In this document: piece after piece, positions 41,831 to 52,645 of the stretch
Position numbering within the stretch: the stretch's first letter is position 1
Layout: every line of letters starts with the position of its first letter
NCBI RefSeq assembly: GCF_034377285.1
Contig: NZ_CP139715.1
Span: 1,338,501-1,402,500, forward strand
Length of the DNA stretch: 64,000 nt
DNA from: Thalassobaculum sp. OXR-137
GTDB taxonomy: Bacteria > Pseudomonadota > Alphaproteobacteria > Thalassobaculales > Thalassobaculaceae
Direction: 5' to 3'
Program-made: the position numbers and the translations under genes
The notes under the pieces: model-generated
Told to the model about the DNA's origin: nothing
The model's database searches: none
The model's input: the letters and a program-made list of their open reading frames with translations, nothing else

Positions 41831-42871
41831 ATGAGTCGGTCCATGCGCAAGATTCTCTACGCCCTGCTTCTCGCCGTTCCCGTCGCCCCGGCCTTCGCGG
41901 ATGAAAAGCCGAAGGAGGAGGTGGACAAGGACGAGTCGGTTCTCAGCTTCACGCTGGAGAACGATCTCCCGGCCAATACCGACCAGTACTACACCAACGG
42001 TTTCCGCTTCACCTGGACCAGTGAGGTGAACAACGTGCCGTATGTGGTGCGCAGCGGCTCGGAGCCGCTCCTGGGCACGGGCGAGCGCACGCGGTGGCAG
42101 GCGACCTTCGGTCAGAACCTGTACACACCGCAGGACATCAAGCTGGAGAACCCGCCGGCGGACGATCAGCCCTATGCCGCCTGGCTGTACGGCTCGGTCG
42201 GCGTGATCAACGACGAGCCGTACGACACGGACACCCGGTTCTCGCGGGTGCAGACCTCCGCGCTGCTGTCGCTGGGCGTGGTCGGGCCGCTGGCCATGGG
42301 CGAGCAGGTCCAGGACTTCGTGCACGACATCGTCGGCTCTCCCGACCCCCAGGGCTGGGACCATCAGCTCCACAACGAGCCGGCCGTGCTGCTGATGCTG
42401 CAGCGGCGCTGGGTCTTCGGTGCGCCGCTGGCGAGCTATGGCGGACTGCGGGTCGATGCCGCACCGCACACGACCCTGGCGCTGGGCAACGTTTTCACCC
42501 ACGGGGCTGCGGGCATCACCTTCCGGATCGGCGATCCGCCGGAGGGCGATTACGGCCCGCCGCGCATCCAGCCGGCGAGCCCGGGCTCGGATTTCTTCGG
42601 CGAGGTGGTCGGCGGCGACCGGCTCGGCTGGTACCTCTTCGCCGGTGCCGAGGGCCGCGCGGTCGGCCGCAACATCTTCCTGGACGGTAACACGTTCCAG
42701 GACTCGCCCAGCGTCGACAAGAACATCTTCGTCGGCGAGCTGTCGGCCGGCGCGGTGCTGACCTATGACGATTTCCGCATCGCCTACACCCATGTGATCC
42801 GCAGCCCGGAATTCGAAGGTCAGGGCGGCCCGAGCGTGTTCGGCGGCATCACCGTGGGCTGGCGGTTCTAG
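41831..42871 (+). CDS. LpxR-like lipid A deacylase (DUF2219), outer membrane
   Basis: A 346-residue protein with a signal peptide (RKILYALLLAVPVAPAFA) and a beta-barrel body ending in Phe. FTLENDLPANTDQYYTNGFR near residue 41 carries the Asn/Asp and Thr residues that form the LpxR active site, and GWDHQLHNEPAV near residue 176 carries its histidine. LpxR removes the 3'-acyloxyacyl group of lipid A. Here the family is clear but the activity is not tested. The ATG at 41831 gives a normal signal peptide; an ATG four codons later would too. Confidence 0.85.
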   Translation: MSRSMRKILYALLLAVPVAPAFADEKPKEEVDKDESVLSFTLENDLPANTDQYYTNGFRFTWTSEVNNVPYVVRSGSEPLLGTGERTRWQATFGQNLYTPQDIKLENPPADDQPYAAWLYGSVGVINDEPYDTDTRFSRVQTSALLSLGVVGPLAMGEQVQDFVHDIVGSPDPQGWDHQLHNEPAVLLMLQRRWVFGAPLASYGGLRVDAAPHTTLALGNVFTHGAAGITFRIGDPPEGDYGPPRIQPASPGSDFFGEVVGGDRLGWYLFAGAEGRAVGRNIFLDGNTFQDSPSVDKNIFVGELSAGAVLTYDDFRIAYTHVIRSPEFEGQGGPSVFGGITVGWRF

Positions 42872-42927
42872 GGTGCGATCAGAGGGGCGGGGCCGATAGC
42901 CGACCTTTCTTTGCCTGCTCTCTCGCG

Positions 42928-43026
42928 CATTCCCCGGCCTTGTGCCGGGGCAATCCCATCGGTCGCTCCGAAACTTCCGAGAGCGCGCAAGCTATTGGGA
43001 TCGGCCCGGAATATATCCGGGCAGTG
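42928..43026. repeat. Inverted repeat (family 1) between convergent genes
   Basis: The arm CATTCCCCGGCCTTGTGCC at 42928 onward roughly mirrors CCCGGAATATATCCGGGCAG near 43007-43023, each arm being a small palindrome itself. The element lies between the convergent lpxR-like and AraC genes and resembles those at 200 and 58700. Confidence 0.6.
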
Positions 43027-43041
43027 AACACAGGCGAGGGC

Positions 43042-43845
43042 TTAACCGCCCGCCAGCCGCTGGAACTGCCCGGGCGTGACCTGGAATGCCTTATGGAAGG
43101 CCGCCACGAAGGCGCTCGACGTCGCGTAGCCCGCCTCGAAGGCCACGTCCGTCACCCGTTCCCCGGTGAGAAGCTTCTCCGCCGCCGCGGTCAGCGCCAG
43201 GTAGCGGCGCCAGTCGCGATAATTCAGCCCCGTCTCCGCCTGCACCCGCCGCCGCAAGGTGCGCGGGCTGACGGCGAGAAGATCCCCCCATTCCTCCAGC
43301 GAGCGCGCGTCCGACGGATCCGCCGAGACCGCGTCGGCGATCCGCGCCACCGCCGGGTCGCTCGGCCGGGGCAGGCGCACGCTGACCCCCGGGGCCGGAC
43401 GCACCAGCGCCAGGGCCGCGCCCGCCACGGTGGTCCAGGCCCGGTCCAGCCGCTCCCTGTCATAGGTCTCCGCCAGCCAGGTAACCATGTCGGCAAGCGG
43501 CGTGCCCTGTTCCACGGCACTGGGGATGTCCGGCAGGGCGCCGGCCCCGTCGTCGCGCACGAACAGGCTGCGCATGGAGCGCTCCTCGGGTGCGAGGGAG
43601 CGGTGCGGCGTGCCGGCCGGCAGCCAGAGCACGCTGCCCCGCGGCACCAGCCAGACCCGCTGCGGCGTCTCCACCCGCATGACCCGGGCGAGTGTCAGGG
43701 CGAGCTGGCCGCGGTCGTGGGTGTGCCACGGGACGCTGGCGCCCGGCGCGAAGGAGGCGGCATGGCCGATCACCGGCGTGTCGGTCTCCTCGTGACCGCT
43801 CACCGGATCCCGTCCCGACTCCCTGTCCTGTCCGCTCGGCGACAT
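43042..43845 (-). CDS. AraC-family transcriptional regulator
   Basis: A 267-residue regulator with a cupin-like sensor (VPWHTHDRGQLALTLARV near residue 38, LWLPAGTPHRS near residue 73). The C-terminal AraC domain contains the two helix-turn-helix units (LEEWGDLLAVSPRTLRRRV and VTDVAFEAGYATSSAFVAAF, about residues 183-255) and ends TPGQFQRL. It is divergent from the FAD/Fe-S oxidoreductase, with 98 bases between starts, and may regulate it. Confidence 0.88.
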   Translation of the reverse strand: MSPSGQDRESGRDPVSGHEETDTPVIGHAASFAPGASVPWHTHDRGQLALTLARVMRVETPQRVWLVPRGSVLWLPAGTPHRSLAPEERSMRSLFVRDDGAGALPDIPSAVEQGTPLADMVTWLAETYDRERLDRAWTTVAGAALALVRPAPGVSVRLPRPSDPAVARIADAVSADPSDARSLEEWGDLLAVSPRTLRRRVQAETGLNYRDWRRYLALTAAAEKLLTGERVTDVAFEAGYATSSAFVAAFHKAFQVTPGQFQRLAGG

Positions 43846-43943
43846 CCGTTGTCCGCTCGCTTGGTATCGTCGGTCTTATCCTGGCGCTAGATTAGCACGT
43901 GAGGAAACGCATAAAGGGGCAGTGTCCCCGAAGGGTGTGGACG

Positions 43944-46862
43944 ATGGCGGATGCAGCGACGCGGGTCGGCGATTCCGCCCTGGCCGAGCGGCTGGGGCGC
44001 GAGATCGAAGGCGAGGTGAAGTTCGACGCCTTCACCCGCGGCCGCTACGCCACCGACGCCTCCATCTATCAGGTCGAACCGATCGGCGTGGTCATCCCGA
44101 AGACCGAGAACGACCTGCGCGCCGCCGTGCATATCGCCGAGATGGAGGGCATCCCCCTGCTGCCGCGCGGCGGCGGCACCTCGCAATGCGGCCAGACGGT
44201 GAACACCGCCCTGGTTTTGGACTGCACCAAGTACCTGCGCGGGATCACCGACTACGACGAAGAGACCCACGAGGTCACGGTGCAGCCGGGCATCGTGCTC
44301 GACCACCTGAACGCCTGGCTCAAGCCGAAGGGGCGGATCTATCCGGTCGACATCTCCACCTCGTCGCGGGCGACGATCGGCGGCATGGCGGCCAACAATT
44401 CCTGCGGCGGCCGGTCGATCCATTACGGCATCATGGTCGACAACGTCGCCGCCATCGACGCCATCCTGATGGACGGCACCGAGGCGCGGTTCGACCGGGT
44501 GCCGGGCAATCTGGGCGAGCTGTCCGGCCCGGCCCGCTACCGCGACCTGGTGCAGCAGATCCGCGCCATCGCCGAGCGCGAGCAGGGCGAGATCGACGCC
44601 AACATCCCCAAGCTGATGCGCAAGGTCGGCGGCTACAACCTGGACCGGGTGGTGGCGCGGGATGCCGCGGGCGGCCACAACATGGCCTCGCTGCTGGTCG
44701 GCTCGGAGGGCACGCTCGCCCTGTCTCGGCGGATCAAGCTGAAGACCCACGCGATCCCGAAGCACCGGGTGGTCGGGGTATGCCACTTCCCGACCTTCCA
44801 CGCCGCCATGGAAAACACCCAGCATCTGGTGACGCTGAAACCGTTCGGCGTCGAGCTGATCGACCGCACCATGATCGAGCTGGCCCGCGAGATCCCGATG
44901 TTCCAGGCGGCCATGCGCGAGTTCGTACGGGGCGAGCCGGACGCGCTGCTGCTGGTGGAGTTCGCCGGCGACGAGAAGGCCCCGCTGCTGGCCCGGCTGG
45001 ACGACCTGGAAACCATGATGGCCGATCTCGGCTTCCCCGGCGCGGTGGTGCGGGCCGAGGATCCGGGGCTGCAAGCGCGGATCACCGAGGTGCGGCAGTC
45101 CGGCCTGAACATCATGATGTCGATGAAGAGCGACGGAAAACCGGTCTCCTTCATCGAGGATTGCGCGGTCCCGCTGGAGCATCTGGCGGACTACACCTCG
45201 CGGCTGACCGACGTGTTCACCAAGCACGGCACCAAGGGCACCTGGTATGCCCATGCTTCGGTCGGGACCCTGCATGTGCGGCCGATCCTGAACATGAAGG
45301 ACGGCGGCGACGTGACGAAGATGCGCGCCATCGCCGAAGAGGCCTTCGAGATGGTGCGGGAGTACAAGGGCTCCCATTCCGGCGAACACGGCGACGGCAT
45401 CGTGCGCTCGGAGTTCCACCGCTCCATGTTCGGCGACCGGGTGGTCGACGCCTTTGCCGAGGTGAAGCGGGCGTTCGATCCCAAGGGGCTGATGAACCCG
45501 GGCCGGATCGTCGATCCGCCGAAGATGGACGACCGCTCCCTGTTCCGCTTCAAGCCGGGCTACACGGCGGTCAATCCGGACACCCGCTTCGACTGGTCGG
45601 CCTGGGGCGGGCTCTCCGGGGCGGTGGAGATGTGCAACAACAACGGCGCCTGCCGGAAGCGCGATCCGGGCGTGATGTGCCCGAGCTTCCGCGCGACCGG
45701 CGATGAGCAGCATCTGGTGCGCGGACGGGCGAACACCCTGCGCCTCGCCCTGTCCGGCCAGCTCGGCCCGGAGGCGCTGACGGATCCGGCCCTGAAGGAG
45801 ACCCTGGACCTCTGCGTCGGCTGCAAGGGCTGCAAGCGGGAATGCCCGACCGGCGTCGACATGGCGAAGATGAAGACCGAGGTGCTGGGCCAGTACGTCA
45901 AGCGCCACGGCCTGTCGGCCAAGGACCGGCTGATCGCCGAAATGCCGCGATATGCCGAGGCCGCGAGCCGCTTTTCTTACATCTCCAACCTGCGCGACGC
46001 GCTGCCGGGGGCGGCCTGGCTGAGCGAGAAGCTGCTGGGGTTTGCCAAGGAGCGGACCCTGCCGCATTGGAGCTCGGCGCCGTTCCGCGGATCCGAGGTG
46101 AGCGACCGCCCGGTGGCGGACGGCCGGGAGGTCGTGCTCTTCGCCGACACGTTCAATACCTATTTCGAGCCGGACAACCTGCGGGCCGCCGTCGCGGTGC
46201 TGGAGGCGGCGGGCTACACCATCCACGTGATCGATCCGGTGCCTTCGGGCGGGCGGCACCTGTGCTGCGGGCGGACCTATCTCGCCTCGGGCCTGATCGA
46301 AAAGGCGGAAGCCGAGATGGCCCGTCTGGTGGATGCCTTTGGTCCTTTCGCCGAGCGCAGGGTACCGATCGTCGGGCTGGAGCCGTCCTGTCTCTTCACC
46401 CTGAAGGACGAACTGCCCTCGCTCCTGCGCGAGCGGGCCGGCAAGGTGCCGGAGATGGCCATGCTGTTCGAGGAGTTCATCGCCCGCGAGGCTGCCACCG
46501 GGCGGCTCGACGGCCTGAAACTCAAGCCGATCGGGGCCAAGGCCCTGGTCCACGGCCATTGCCACCAGAAGGCCTTTGCCGCCATGGGGCCGGTGCAGAC
46601 CGCGCTGAAGCTGATCCCCGGCCTCGACGTCTCGGTGATCGAGTCGAGTTGCTGCGGCATGGCCGGCGCCTTCGGCTACGAGAAGGACCACATCGAGGTG
46701 TCGATGAAGATGGCCGAACTCAGTCTGCTTCCGGCGGTCCGGGCGGCCGATCCGGACACCATCCTCGTCGCCGACGGCACCTCGTGCCGCCACCAGATTC
46801 ACGACGGCGCAGGGCGAGAGGCGATCCACGTCTCCCGCGTCCTGGAACGCGCCCTCGCCTGA
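43944..46862 (+). CDS. Fused FAD-linked oxidase / Fe-S oxidoreductase (D-lactate or glycolate dehydrogenase type)
   Basis: A 972-residue fusion. The N-terminal PCMH FAD-binding domain (IPLLPRGGGTSQCGQ near residue 70, VDISTSSRATIGGMAANNSC near 135) is followed by the FAD-oxidase C-terminal domain with HSGEHGDGIVRSEF near 480. A ferredoxin-like part carries CNNNGACRKRDPGVMCP and LCVGCKGCKRECPTGVD near 615. The end has two CCG-type cysteine motifs (HLCCGRTY near 773, SSCCGMAG near 903). It should oxidise a 2-hydroxy acid and pass electrons to quinone. The neighbour gene, a glyoxylate-type aminotransferase, suggests glycolate or a related acid. A start at 43899 would add 15 residues. Confidence 0.88.
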   Translation: MADAATRVGDSALAERLGREIEGEVKFDAFTRGRYATDASIYQVEPIGVVIPKTENDLRAAVHIAEMEGIPLLPRGGGTSQCGQTVNTALVLDCTKYLRGITDYDEETHEVTVQPGIVLDHLNAWLKPKGRIYPVDISTSSRATIGGMAANNSCGGRSIHYGIMVDNVAAIDAILMDGTEARFDRVPGNLGELSGPARYRDLVQQIRAIAEREQGEIDANIPKLMRKVGGYNLDRVVARDAAGGHNMASLLVGSEGTLALSRRIKLKTHAIPKHRVVGVCHFPTFHAAMENTQHLVTLKPFGVELIDRTMIELAREIPMFQAAMREFVRGEPDALLLVEFAGDEKAPLLARLDDLETMMADLGFPGAVVRAEDPGLQARITEVRQSGLNIMMSMKSDGKPVSFIEDCAVPLEHLADYTSRLTDVFTKHGTKGTWYAHASVGTLHVRPILNMKDGGDVTKMRAIAEEAFEMVREYKGSHSGEHGDGIVRSEFHRSMFGDRVVDAFAEVKRAFDPKGLMNPGRIVDPPKMDDRSLFRFKPGYTAVNPDTRFDWSAWGGLSGAVEMCNNNGACRKRDPGVMCPSFRATGDEQHLVRGRANTLRLALSGQLGPEALTDPALKETLDLCVGCKGCKRECPTGVDMAKMKTEVLGQYVKRHGLSAKDRLIAEMPRYAEAASRFSYISNLRDALPGAAWLSEKLLGFAKERTLPHWSSAPFRGSEVSDRPVADGREVVLFADTFNTYFEPDNLRAAVAVLEAAGYTIHVIDPVPSGGRHLCCGRTYLASGLIEKAEAEMARLVDAFGPFAERRVPIVGLEPSCLFTLKDELPSLLRERAGKVPEMAMLFEEFIAREAATGRLDGLKLKPIGAKALVHGHCHQKAFAAMGPVQTALKLIPGLDVSVIESSCCGMAGAFGYEKDHIEVSMKMAELSLLPAVRAADPDTILVADGTSCRHQIHDGAGREAIHVSRVLERALA

Positions 46863-46892
46863 CCAGAACAGAACCCTTAGGAGGAACACCCC

Positions 46893-48062
46893 ATGGCCCA
46901 CCGCGCCGGTCCCCATTTCCTGCAGATCCCCGGTCCCTCCAACGTGCCGGGCCGCATCCTGCGTGCCATCGAGCGGCCGACCATCGACCACCGCGGCCCT
47001 GAGTTCCAGGCGCTGGCCAAGGACGTGCTGGAGAAGATCAAGCCGATCTTCAAGACCAAGAACCCGGTCATCATCTTCCCGGCCTCGGGCACCGGCGCCT
47101 GGGAGGCGGCTCTGGTCAACACGCTCTCGCCCGGCGACAAGGTTCTCATGGTCGAGACCGGCCAGTTCTCCACCCTGTGGGTCGAACTCGCCACCCGCAT
47201 CGGCCTGAAGCCGGAGGTGATCGAGGGCGACTGGCGCCGCGGCGTCGATCCGGCCGAGGTGGAAGCGCGCCTGTCCAAGGACAAGGGCCACGAGATCAAG
47301 GCGGTGTGTTGCGTCCACAACGAGACCTCGACCGGCGTGACTTCCCGCATCCCCGAGGTGCGCAAGGCGATCGACGCGGCCGGGCATCCGGCGCTGTTCA
47401 TGGTCGACACCATCTCGGGCCTGGCCTCGGCCGACCTGCGCCATGACGAGTGGGGGATCGACGTCACCATCTCAGGTTCGCAGAAGGGCCTGATGCTGCC
47501 GCCGGGGATCAGCTTCAACGCTGTCAGCGACAAGGCGCTGGAAGCCTCGAAATCCTCGAAGATGACCAAGTCCTATTGGGAGTGGTCGTCGCAGATCGGC
47601 CAGAACCCGACCGGCAACTTCCCCTACACCCCGAACACCAACCTGCTCTACGGCCTCAAGGAGGCCTGCGACATGCTGATGGACGAGGGGCTGGACAACG
47701 TCTTCGCCCGCCACGAGCGCCACGCCGAGGCGACCCGCCGCGCCGTGCGTCACTGGGGCCTGGAGACCCAATGCCAGGACAGCCGCGAATACTCCCCCGT
47801 CCTGACCGGTGTGGTGATGCCCGAGGGCCATGACGCCGACGCGGTGCGCAAGGTCATTCTGGACAAGTTCGACATGTCGCTCGGCGCCGGCCTCGGCAAG
47901 GTGAAGGGCCGGATGTTCCGGATCGGCCATCTGGGCGATTTCAACGACCTGATGCTGTGCGGCACCCTGTCCGGCTGCGAGATGGGCCTGCGGATGGCCG
48001 GCGTGCCGATCCAGACCGGCGGCGTCCAGGCGGCACTCGACTATCTGAGCGGCAACGCCTGA
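46893..48062 (+). CDS. Serine/alanine-glyoxylate aminotransferase family
   Basis: A 389-residue class V PLP aminotransferase. The PLP-binding lysine is K198 in SGSQKGLMLPPG. FPASGTGAWEAALVNTLSPGD near residue 61 and CCVHNETSTGV near residue 139 are typical of the serine-glyoxylate (SgaA) branch, which converts serine plus glyoxylate into hydroxypyruvate and glycine. The gene starts 30 bases after the oxidoreductase with a GGAGG site at about 46880. Together they could turn a glycolate-like acid to glyoxylate and then to glycine. Substrate choice is not proven by the sequence. Confidence 0.88.
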   Translation: MAHRAGPHFLQIPGPSNVPGRILRAIERPTIDHRGPEFQALAKDVLEKIKPIFKTKNPVIIFPASGTGAWEAALVNTLSPGDKVLMVETGQFSTLWVELATRIGLKPEVIEGDWRRGVDPAEVEARLSKDKGHEIKAVCCVHNETSTGVTSRIPEVRKAIDAAGHPALFMVDTISGLASADLRHDEWGIDVTISGSQKGLMLPPGISFNAVSDKALEASKSSKMTKSYWEWSSQIGQNPTGNFPYTPNTNLLYGLKEACDMLMDEGLDNVFARHERHAEATRRAVRHWGLETQCQDSREYSPVLTGVVMPEGHDADAVRKVILDKFDMSLGAGLGKVKGRMFRIGHLGDFNDLMLCGTLSGCEMGLRMAGVPIQTGGVQAALDYLSGNA

Positions 48063-48078
48063 TTCACACACACTCAAC

Positions 48079-48151
48079 CGTCATCCTGAACTTGTTTCAG
48101 GACCTCCATGCAGTTCGACCTGGGAGGTCCCGAAACGAGTTCGGGATGACG
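48079..48151. repeat. Inverted repeat (family 2, GTCATCC-GAACTTGTTTC type)
   Basis: Arms 48079-48107 and 48123-48151 (29 bases each) are reverse complements at 26 positions, around a 15-base centre. The element sits between convergent genes and probably acts as a shared transcript end. Confidence 0.75.
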
Positions 48152-48179
48152 ACGTTTTGTTGGGTTGAGTCGCTGAAGA

Positions 48180-48518
48180 CTACCCCAACACCCCGGCCGC
48201 CAGGGCGAAACTGATCGTGCCGCTGGCCACGCCGATCAGCAGGTTCCGGCGCGAGAGGTAGAAGGCGGCGATCCCGATCAGCGCAGCACCCAGCCGCACC
48301 TCCAGGCCGATGCTGGCCAGATCGCCGCTCGGCAGGATCAACAGCCGTGACAGCAGCCCGGCCAGGACCGCGAAGGAGGCGAAGGAGAACCAGCGGAACA
48401 CCGCGCCCTCCGGATCGAGGCGCCTGGCCAGGAACACCCCCAGGCCGCGCCAAAGGGCGGTGGCCGCGATCGCGCCGGCCACCACCAGTGCTGCCGTCAC
48501 CGGACCGAAAGCGGTCAT
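48180..48518 (-). CDS. azlD: AzlD-family branched-chain amino acid export subunit
   Basis: A 112-residue membrane protein with four hydrophobic segments and the family opening TAALVVAGAIAATALWRGLGVFLARRL-like, ending in FALAAGVLG. AzlD is the small partner of AzlC. Its start overlaps the azlC stop by 4 bases (ATGA), so the two are coupled. Confidence 0.85.
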   Translation of the reverse strand: MTAFGPVTAALVVAGAIAATALWRGLGVFLARRLDPEGAVFRWFSFASFAVLAGLLSRLLILPSGDLASIGLEVRLGAALIGIAAFYLSRRNLLIGVASGTISFALAAGVLG

Positions 48519-49222
48519 GCCTCCTCCTTGCTGCGCGTCCGGTCGGCCAGGAACCCGGCGGTGCCGCCGACGATGCCGGTGACGATCAGGCCGGTATCGG
48601 GGAGGTACATGTTGATCGGAATGCCGGCCGCAACGCCGGTGATCACGGCGACGGCGGCGCCCCGCCCCCTGGTGTCGAGCAGGAGCAGCATCAGGAAGCA
48701 GGCGTTGATGAACAGCAGCGCCAGGGCCAGGGGCTTGGGCAGGCCGGCGGCGCCGAGAAAGCCGATCAGCGTGGCGATGGCCGCCACCGACATGCAGATG
48801 CAGGCAAATCCGGTGTGGTAGCCGAGCCGGGCCTGGGGCGTTTCCGGAGACGAAGACCGCATGACATAGGCCCAGGACGTGGCCGACATGAGCTGCGCCT
48901 GGGTGAAGCGCGCCAGGGTGCCGCTGCCGCCCAGGGTCGGCATCAGCGACACCGCCATGGGGAAGAACCGCATGTTCGCCATGCCCACGGCGATGGCGAT
49001 GGCGAGGATGTCGGCGCCGGCGGCATACATCTCCGCCATGACGATCTGACCGGGCAGGCCCCAGATCAGGATCGTGGAGAGCACGGCCAGTCCGCCGCCG
49101 AATCCGGTGTCGTGCGCAAGCGCGCCGTATCCGGTCAGGCTGCCGAGCAACACAACCGTTGGAAGGCCCACCGCGGCACGCATTCCCGCTTTCAGACCGC
49201 CGGCGAAGTCGAGAGGTTTCAT
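48515..49222 (-). CDS. azlC: AzlC-family branched-chain amino acid export subunit
   Basis: A 235-residue membrane protein with about six to eight hydrophobic segments. KAGMRAAVGLPTVVLLG near the start, then GQIVMAEMYAAGADILAIAIAV near residue 55 and MANMRFFPMAVSLMP near residue 80, are typical of AzlC. With AzlD it should export branched-chain amino acids or analogues. It is the first gene of the pair. Confidence 0.9.
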   Translation of the reverse strand: MKPLDFAGGLKAGMRAAVGLPTVVLLGSLTGYGALAHDTGFGGGLAVLSTILIWGLPGQIVMAEMYAAGADILAIAIAVGMANMRFFPMAVSLMPTLGGSGTLARFTQAQLMSATSWAYVMRSSSPETPQARLGYHTGFACICMSVAAIATLIGFLGAAGLPKPLALALLFINACFLMLLLLDTRGRGAAVAVITGVAAGIPINMYLPDTGLIVTGIVGGTAGFLADRTRSKEEA

Positions 49223-49362
49223 GAGGGTATCGTAGCGGGGATAAATGCCGGGAAAACCGGAAAAACACCTGCAAATCCGCTTGCGGCTCGGTTAGTGTAT
49301 GCAATCTCGCCCCCATCGAAGAGGGGCACAGGGACGGATTTGTCTTTTTTGGGAGTTAGGGG

Positions 49363-51246
<1,884 letters not shown>

Positions 51247-51278
51247 CGCGTCGGTTATCGATCGCCGAAGAGTTCCAT

Positions 51279-51310
51279 GAAGGCCCGTCGCAGGACGGGC
51301 CTTCTTCATT
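51279..51310 (+). terminator. Intrinsic terminator after the ABC ATPase gene
   Basis: Perfect 11-base stem (GAAGGCCCGTC with GACGGGCCTTC, 51279-51289 and 51294-51304), a 4-base loop, then TTCATTTCT. Confidence 0.85.
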
Positions 51311-51388
51311 TCTGGTACTGGTCCAGCGCCAAAACGGGAGTATTTATTTCAAAGTGGTTCTTCATGAGCCCGATGCGGCGGAGGGAAC

Positions 51389-51922
51389 ATGGACGGCAAC
51401 GCGTCATTCTCGGCGACCATCCCCGACCGATTGCTGCGATCGGTCTATGAATACTGGCGGGAACTCTGCCGCACGCTGGGTCGGTTGCCGCGCCGCCGGG
51501 AGATCGATCCTCTCGACCTGCCGCCCGCCTTCCTGCCGCTGGCGATGATCCTGGTGCGCGAGCCGTCCGGCCGATACCTCTGCGAGCTGGCCGGCACGAA
51601 GCTTCTGGACATGCACAAGGTTAAGATGACCGGGATGTATGTGGACGAAATGATGCCCGCCGGCCCCACCGCGAGCCGCGAGACGATCTATGCCCGGGCG
51701 CTCGGTGATCCCTGCGCCGCCTATTGTCGCTTGCGCTTCGCCATACCCGGGCGGGAGTTCGTCGCCAGCGATCGGCTCTATCTTCCGGCGCTGTCCAACG
51801 ACGGCGACGAGGTCTCGGTCCTCTTCTCCGGCCATGTCTTCCTGTCGATCGCGGACCTGCGCGGCGAAGAGGCGGATGAAGACGGCTTCTATCGCCGGGC
51901 CTTCGACCTGCCGATCGGCTAA
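51389..51922 (+). CDS. PAS_5 domain protein, copy 1
   Basis: A 177-residue protein, essentially one PAS_5 (PF07310-type) domain. The family pattern is seen in YWRELCRTLGRLPRRREIDP near residue 20, YLCELAGTKLLDMHK near residue 63 and CRLRFAIPGREFVASDRLYLP near residue 112. There is no output domain, so it may bind a ligand or partner. The next gene is a paralogue. The role in relation to the peptide transporter is unknown. Confidence 0.82.
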   Translation: MDGNASFSATIPDRLLRSVYEYWRELCRTLGRLPRRREIDPLDLPPAFLPLAMILVREPSGRYLCELAGTKLLDMHKVKMTGMYVDEMMPAGPTASRETIYARALGDPCAAYCRLRFAIPGREFVASDRLYLPALSNDGDEVSVLFSGHVFLSIADLRGEEADEDGFYRRAFDLPIG

Positions 51923-52025
51923 GGACTGCCTATGGGACGGAGGCCGGGTTCGCATCGGCTTCGACATTTTCGCGGATCTAACGCACCATCGATGAGAAAC
52001 CTTCCGGCGACTTGAGAGGTTCGAC

Positions 52026-52556
52026 GTGAATCAGGCCATGGGTTTTCGGGCGTCACTCACCGATGCGGGACTGGTCGGTCTGTACGATTACTGGGTGGGG
52101 CTGCGGGAGTCGCTGGGGCGCCTGCCGCGCCGGTCGGAGATCGATCCGCTGGACCTGCCGTCCGACGTCCTGCCCGGCATGATCATCATTGAGCGCAACG
52201 CGGATCATCGGTTCTGGTGCCGGCTGGCGGGGACGCGCATGCGCGAGATCTACGGCTTCGAGGTCACCGGCAAGTATCTCGACGACGTCATTCCGACGGG
52301 GGCGGCCACGTTCCGCCGCAAGATCTACCAGATGGCCCTGGACGGGCGGTGTGCCGTGTTCTGCCGGTTGCGGTTCTCCGTGCCCGGCCGGGAGTTCGTG
52401 GCCAGCGACAGGCTCTACGTGCCGGTCGTGAACGACGACACGGACGAGGTGACGGTCCTGGTCGGCGCCCAGCGTTACCTGATGAGCTCCGAGATCGTCG
52501 GCACGCCGGACAGCGACGGCGTCTACGCCCTGATGGTCGACGACACGTCGGCCTGA
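52026..52556 (+). CDS. PAS_5 domain protein, copy 2
   Basis: A 176-residue paralogue of the preceding gene. YDYWVGLRESLGRLPRRSEID, FWCRLAGTRMREIYGFEVTGKYLDD and CRLRFSVPGREFVASDRLYVP align block for block. It also lacks an output domain. The two genes are 103 bases apart and probably arose by tandem duplication. It is placed between the peptide-transporter ATPase and permease genes, and its 3' end meets the permease terminator. Confidence 0.82.
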   Translation: MNQAMGFRASLTDAGLVGLYDYWVGLRESLGRLPRRSEIDPLDLPSDVLPGMIIIERNADHRFWCRLAGTRMREIYGFEVTGKYLDDVIPTGAATFRRKIYQMALDGRCAVFCRLRFSVPGREFVASDRLYVPVVNDDTDEVTVLVGAQRYLMSSEIVGTPDSDGVYALMVDDTSA

Positions 52557-52597
52557 ACGGTACCGCTTCCACAAGAACACGAACGGTCGCGAAACTG

Positions 52598-52623
52598 AAA
52601 AGGGCCCCGAAACGGGGCCCTTT
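52598..52623 (-). terminator. Hairpin terminator between PAS_5 copy 2 and the permease operon
   Basis: An 11-base perfect stem (AAAGGGCCCCG with CGGGGCCCTTT, 52599-52609 and 52613-52623) with a 3-base loop. On the minus strand the stem ends in TTT and runs into TTCAGTTTC, so it mainly serves the dppBC transcript. It can also stop the plus-strand gene. Confidence 0.7.
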
Positions 52624-52645
52624 CCGGAGATGGATGACGCTGCGC

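Noticed and set aside
43887..47444. An 1185-codon open frame on the minus strand over the FAD/Fe-S and aminotransferase genes
   Set aside because: It is a GC-driven shadow of two well-recognised plus-strand genes; its protein is low in normal family motifs and rich in His, Gly, Arg and Gln, typical of antisense reading.
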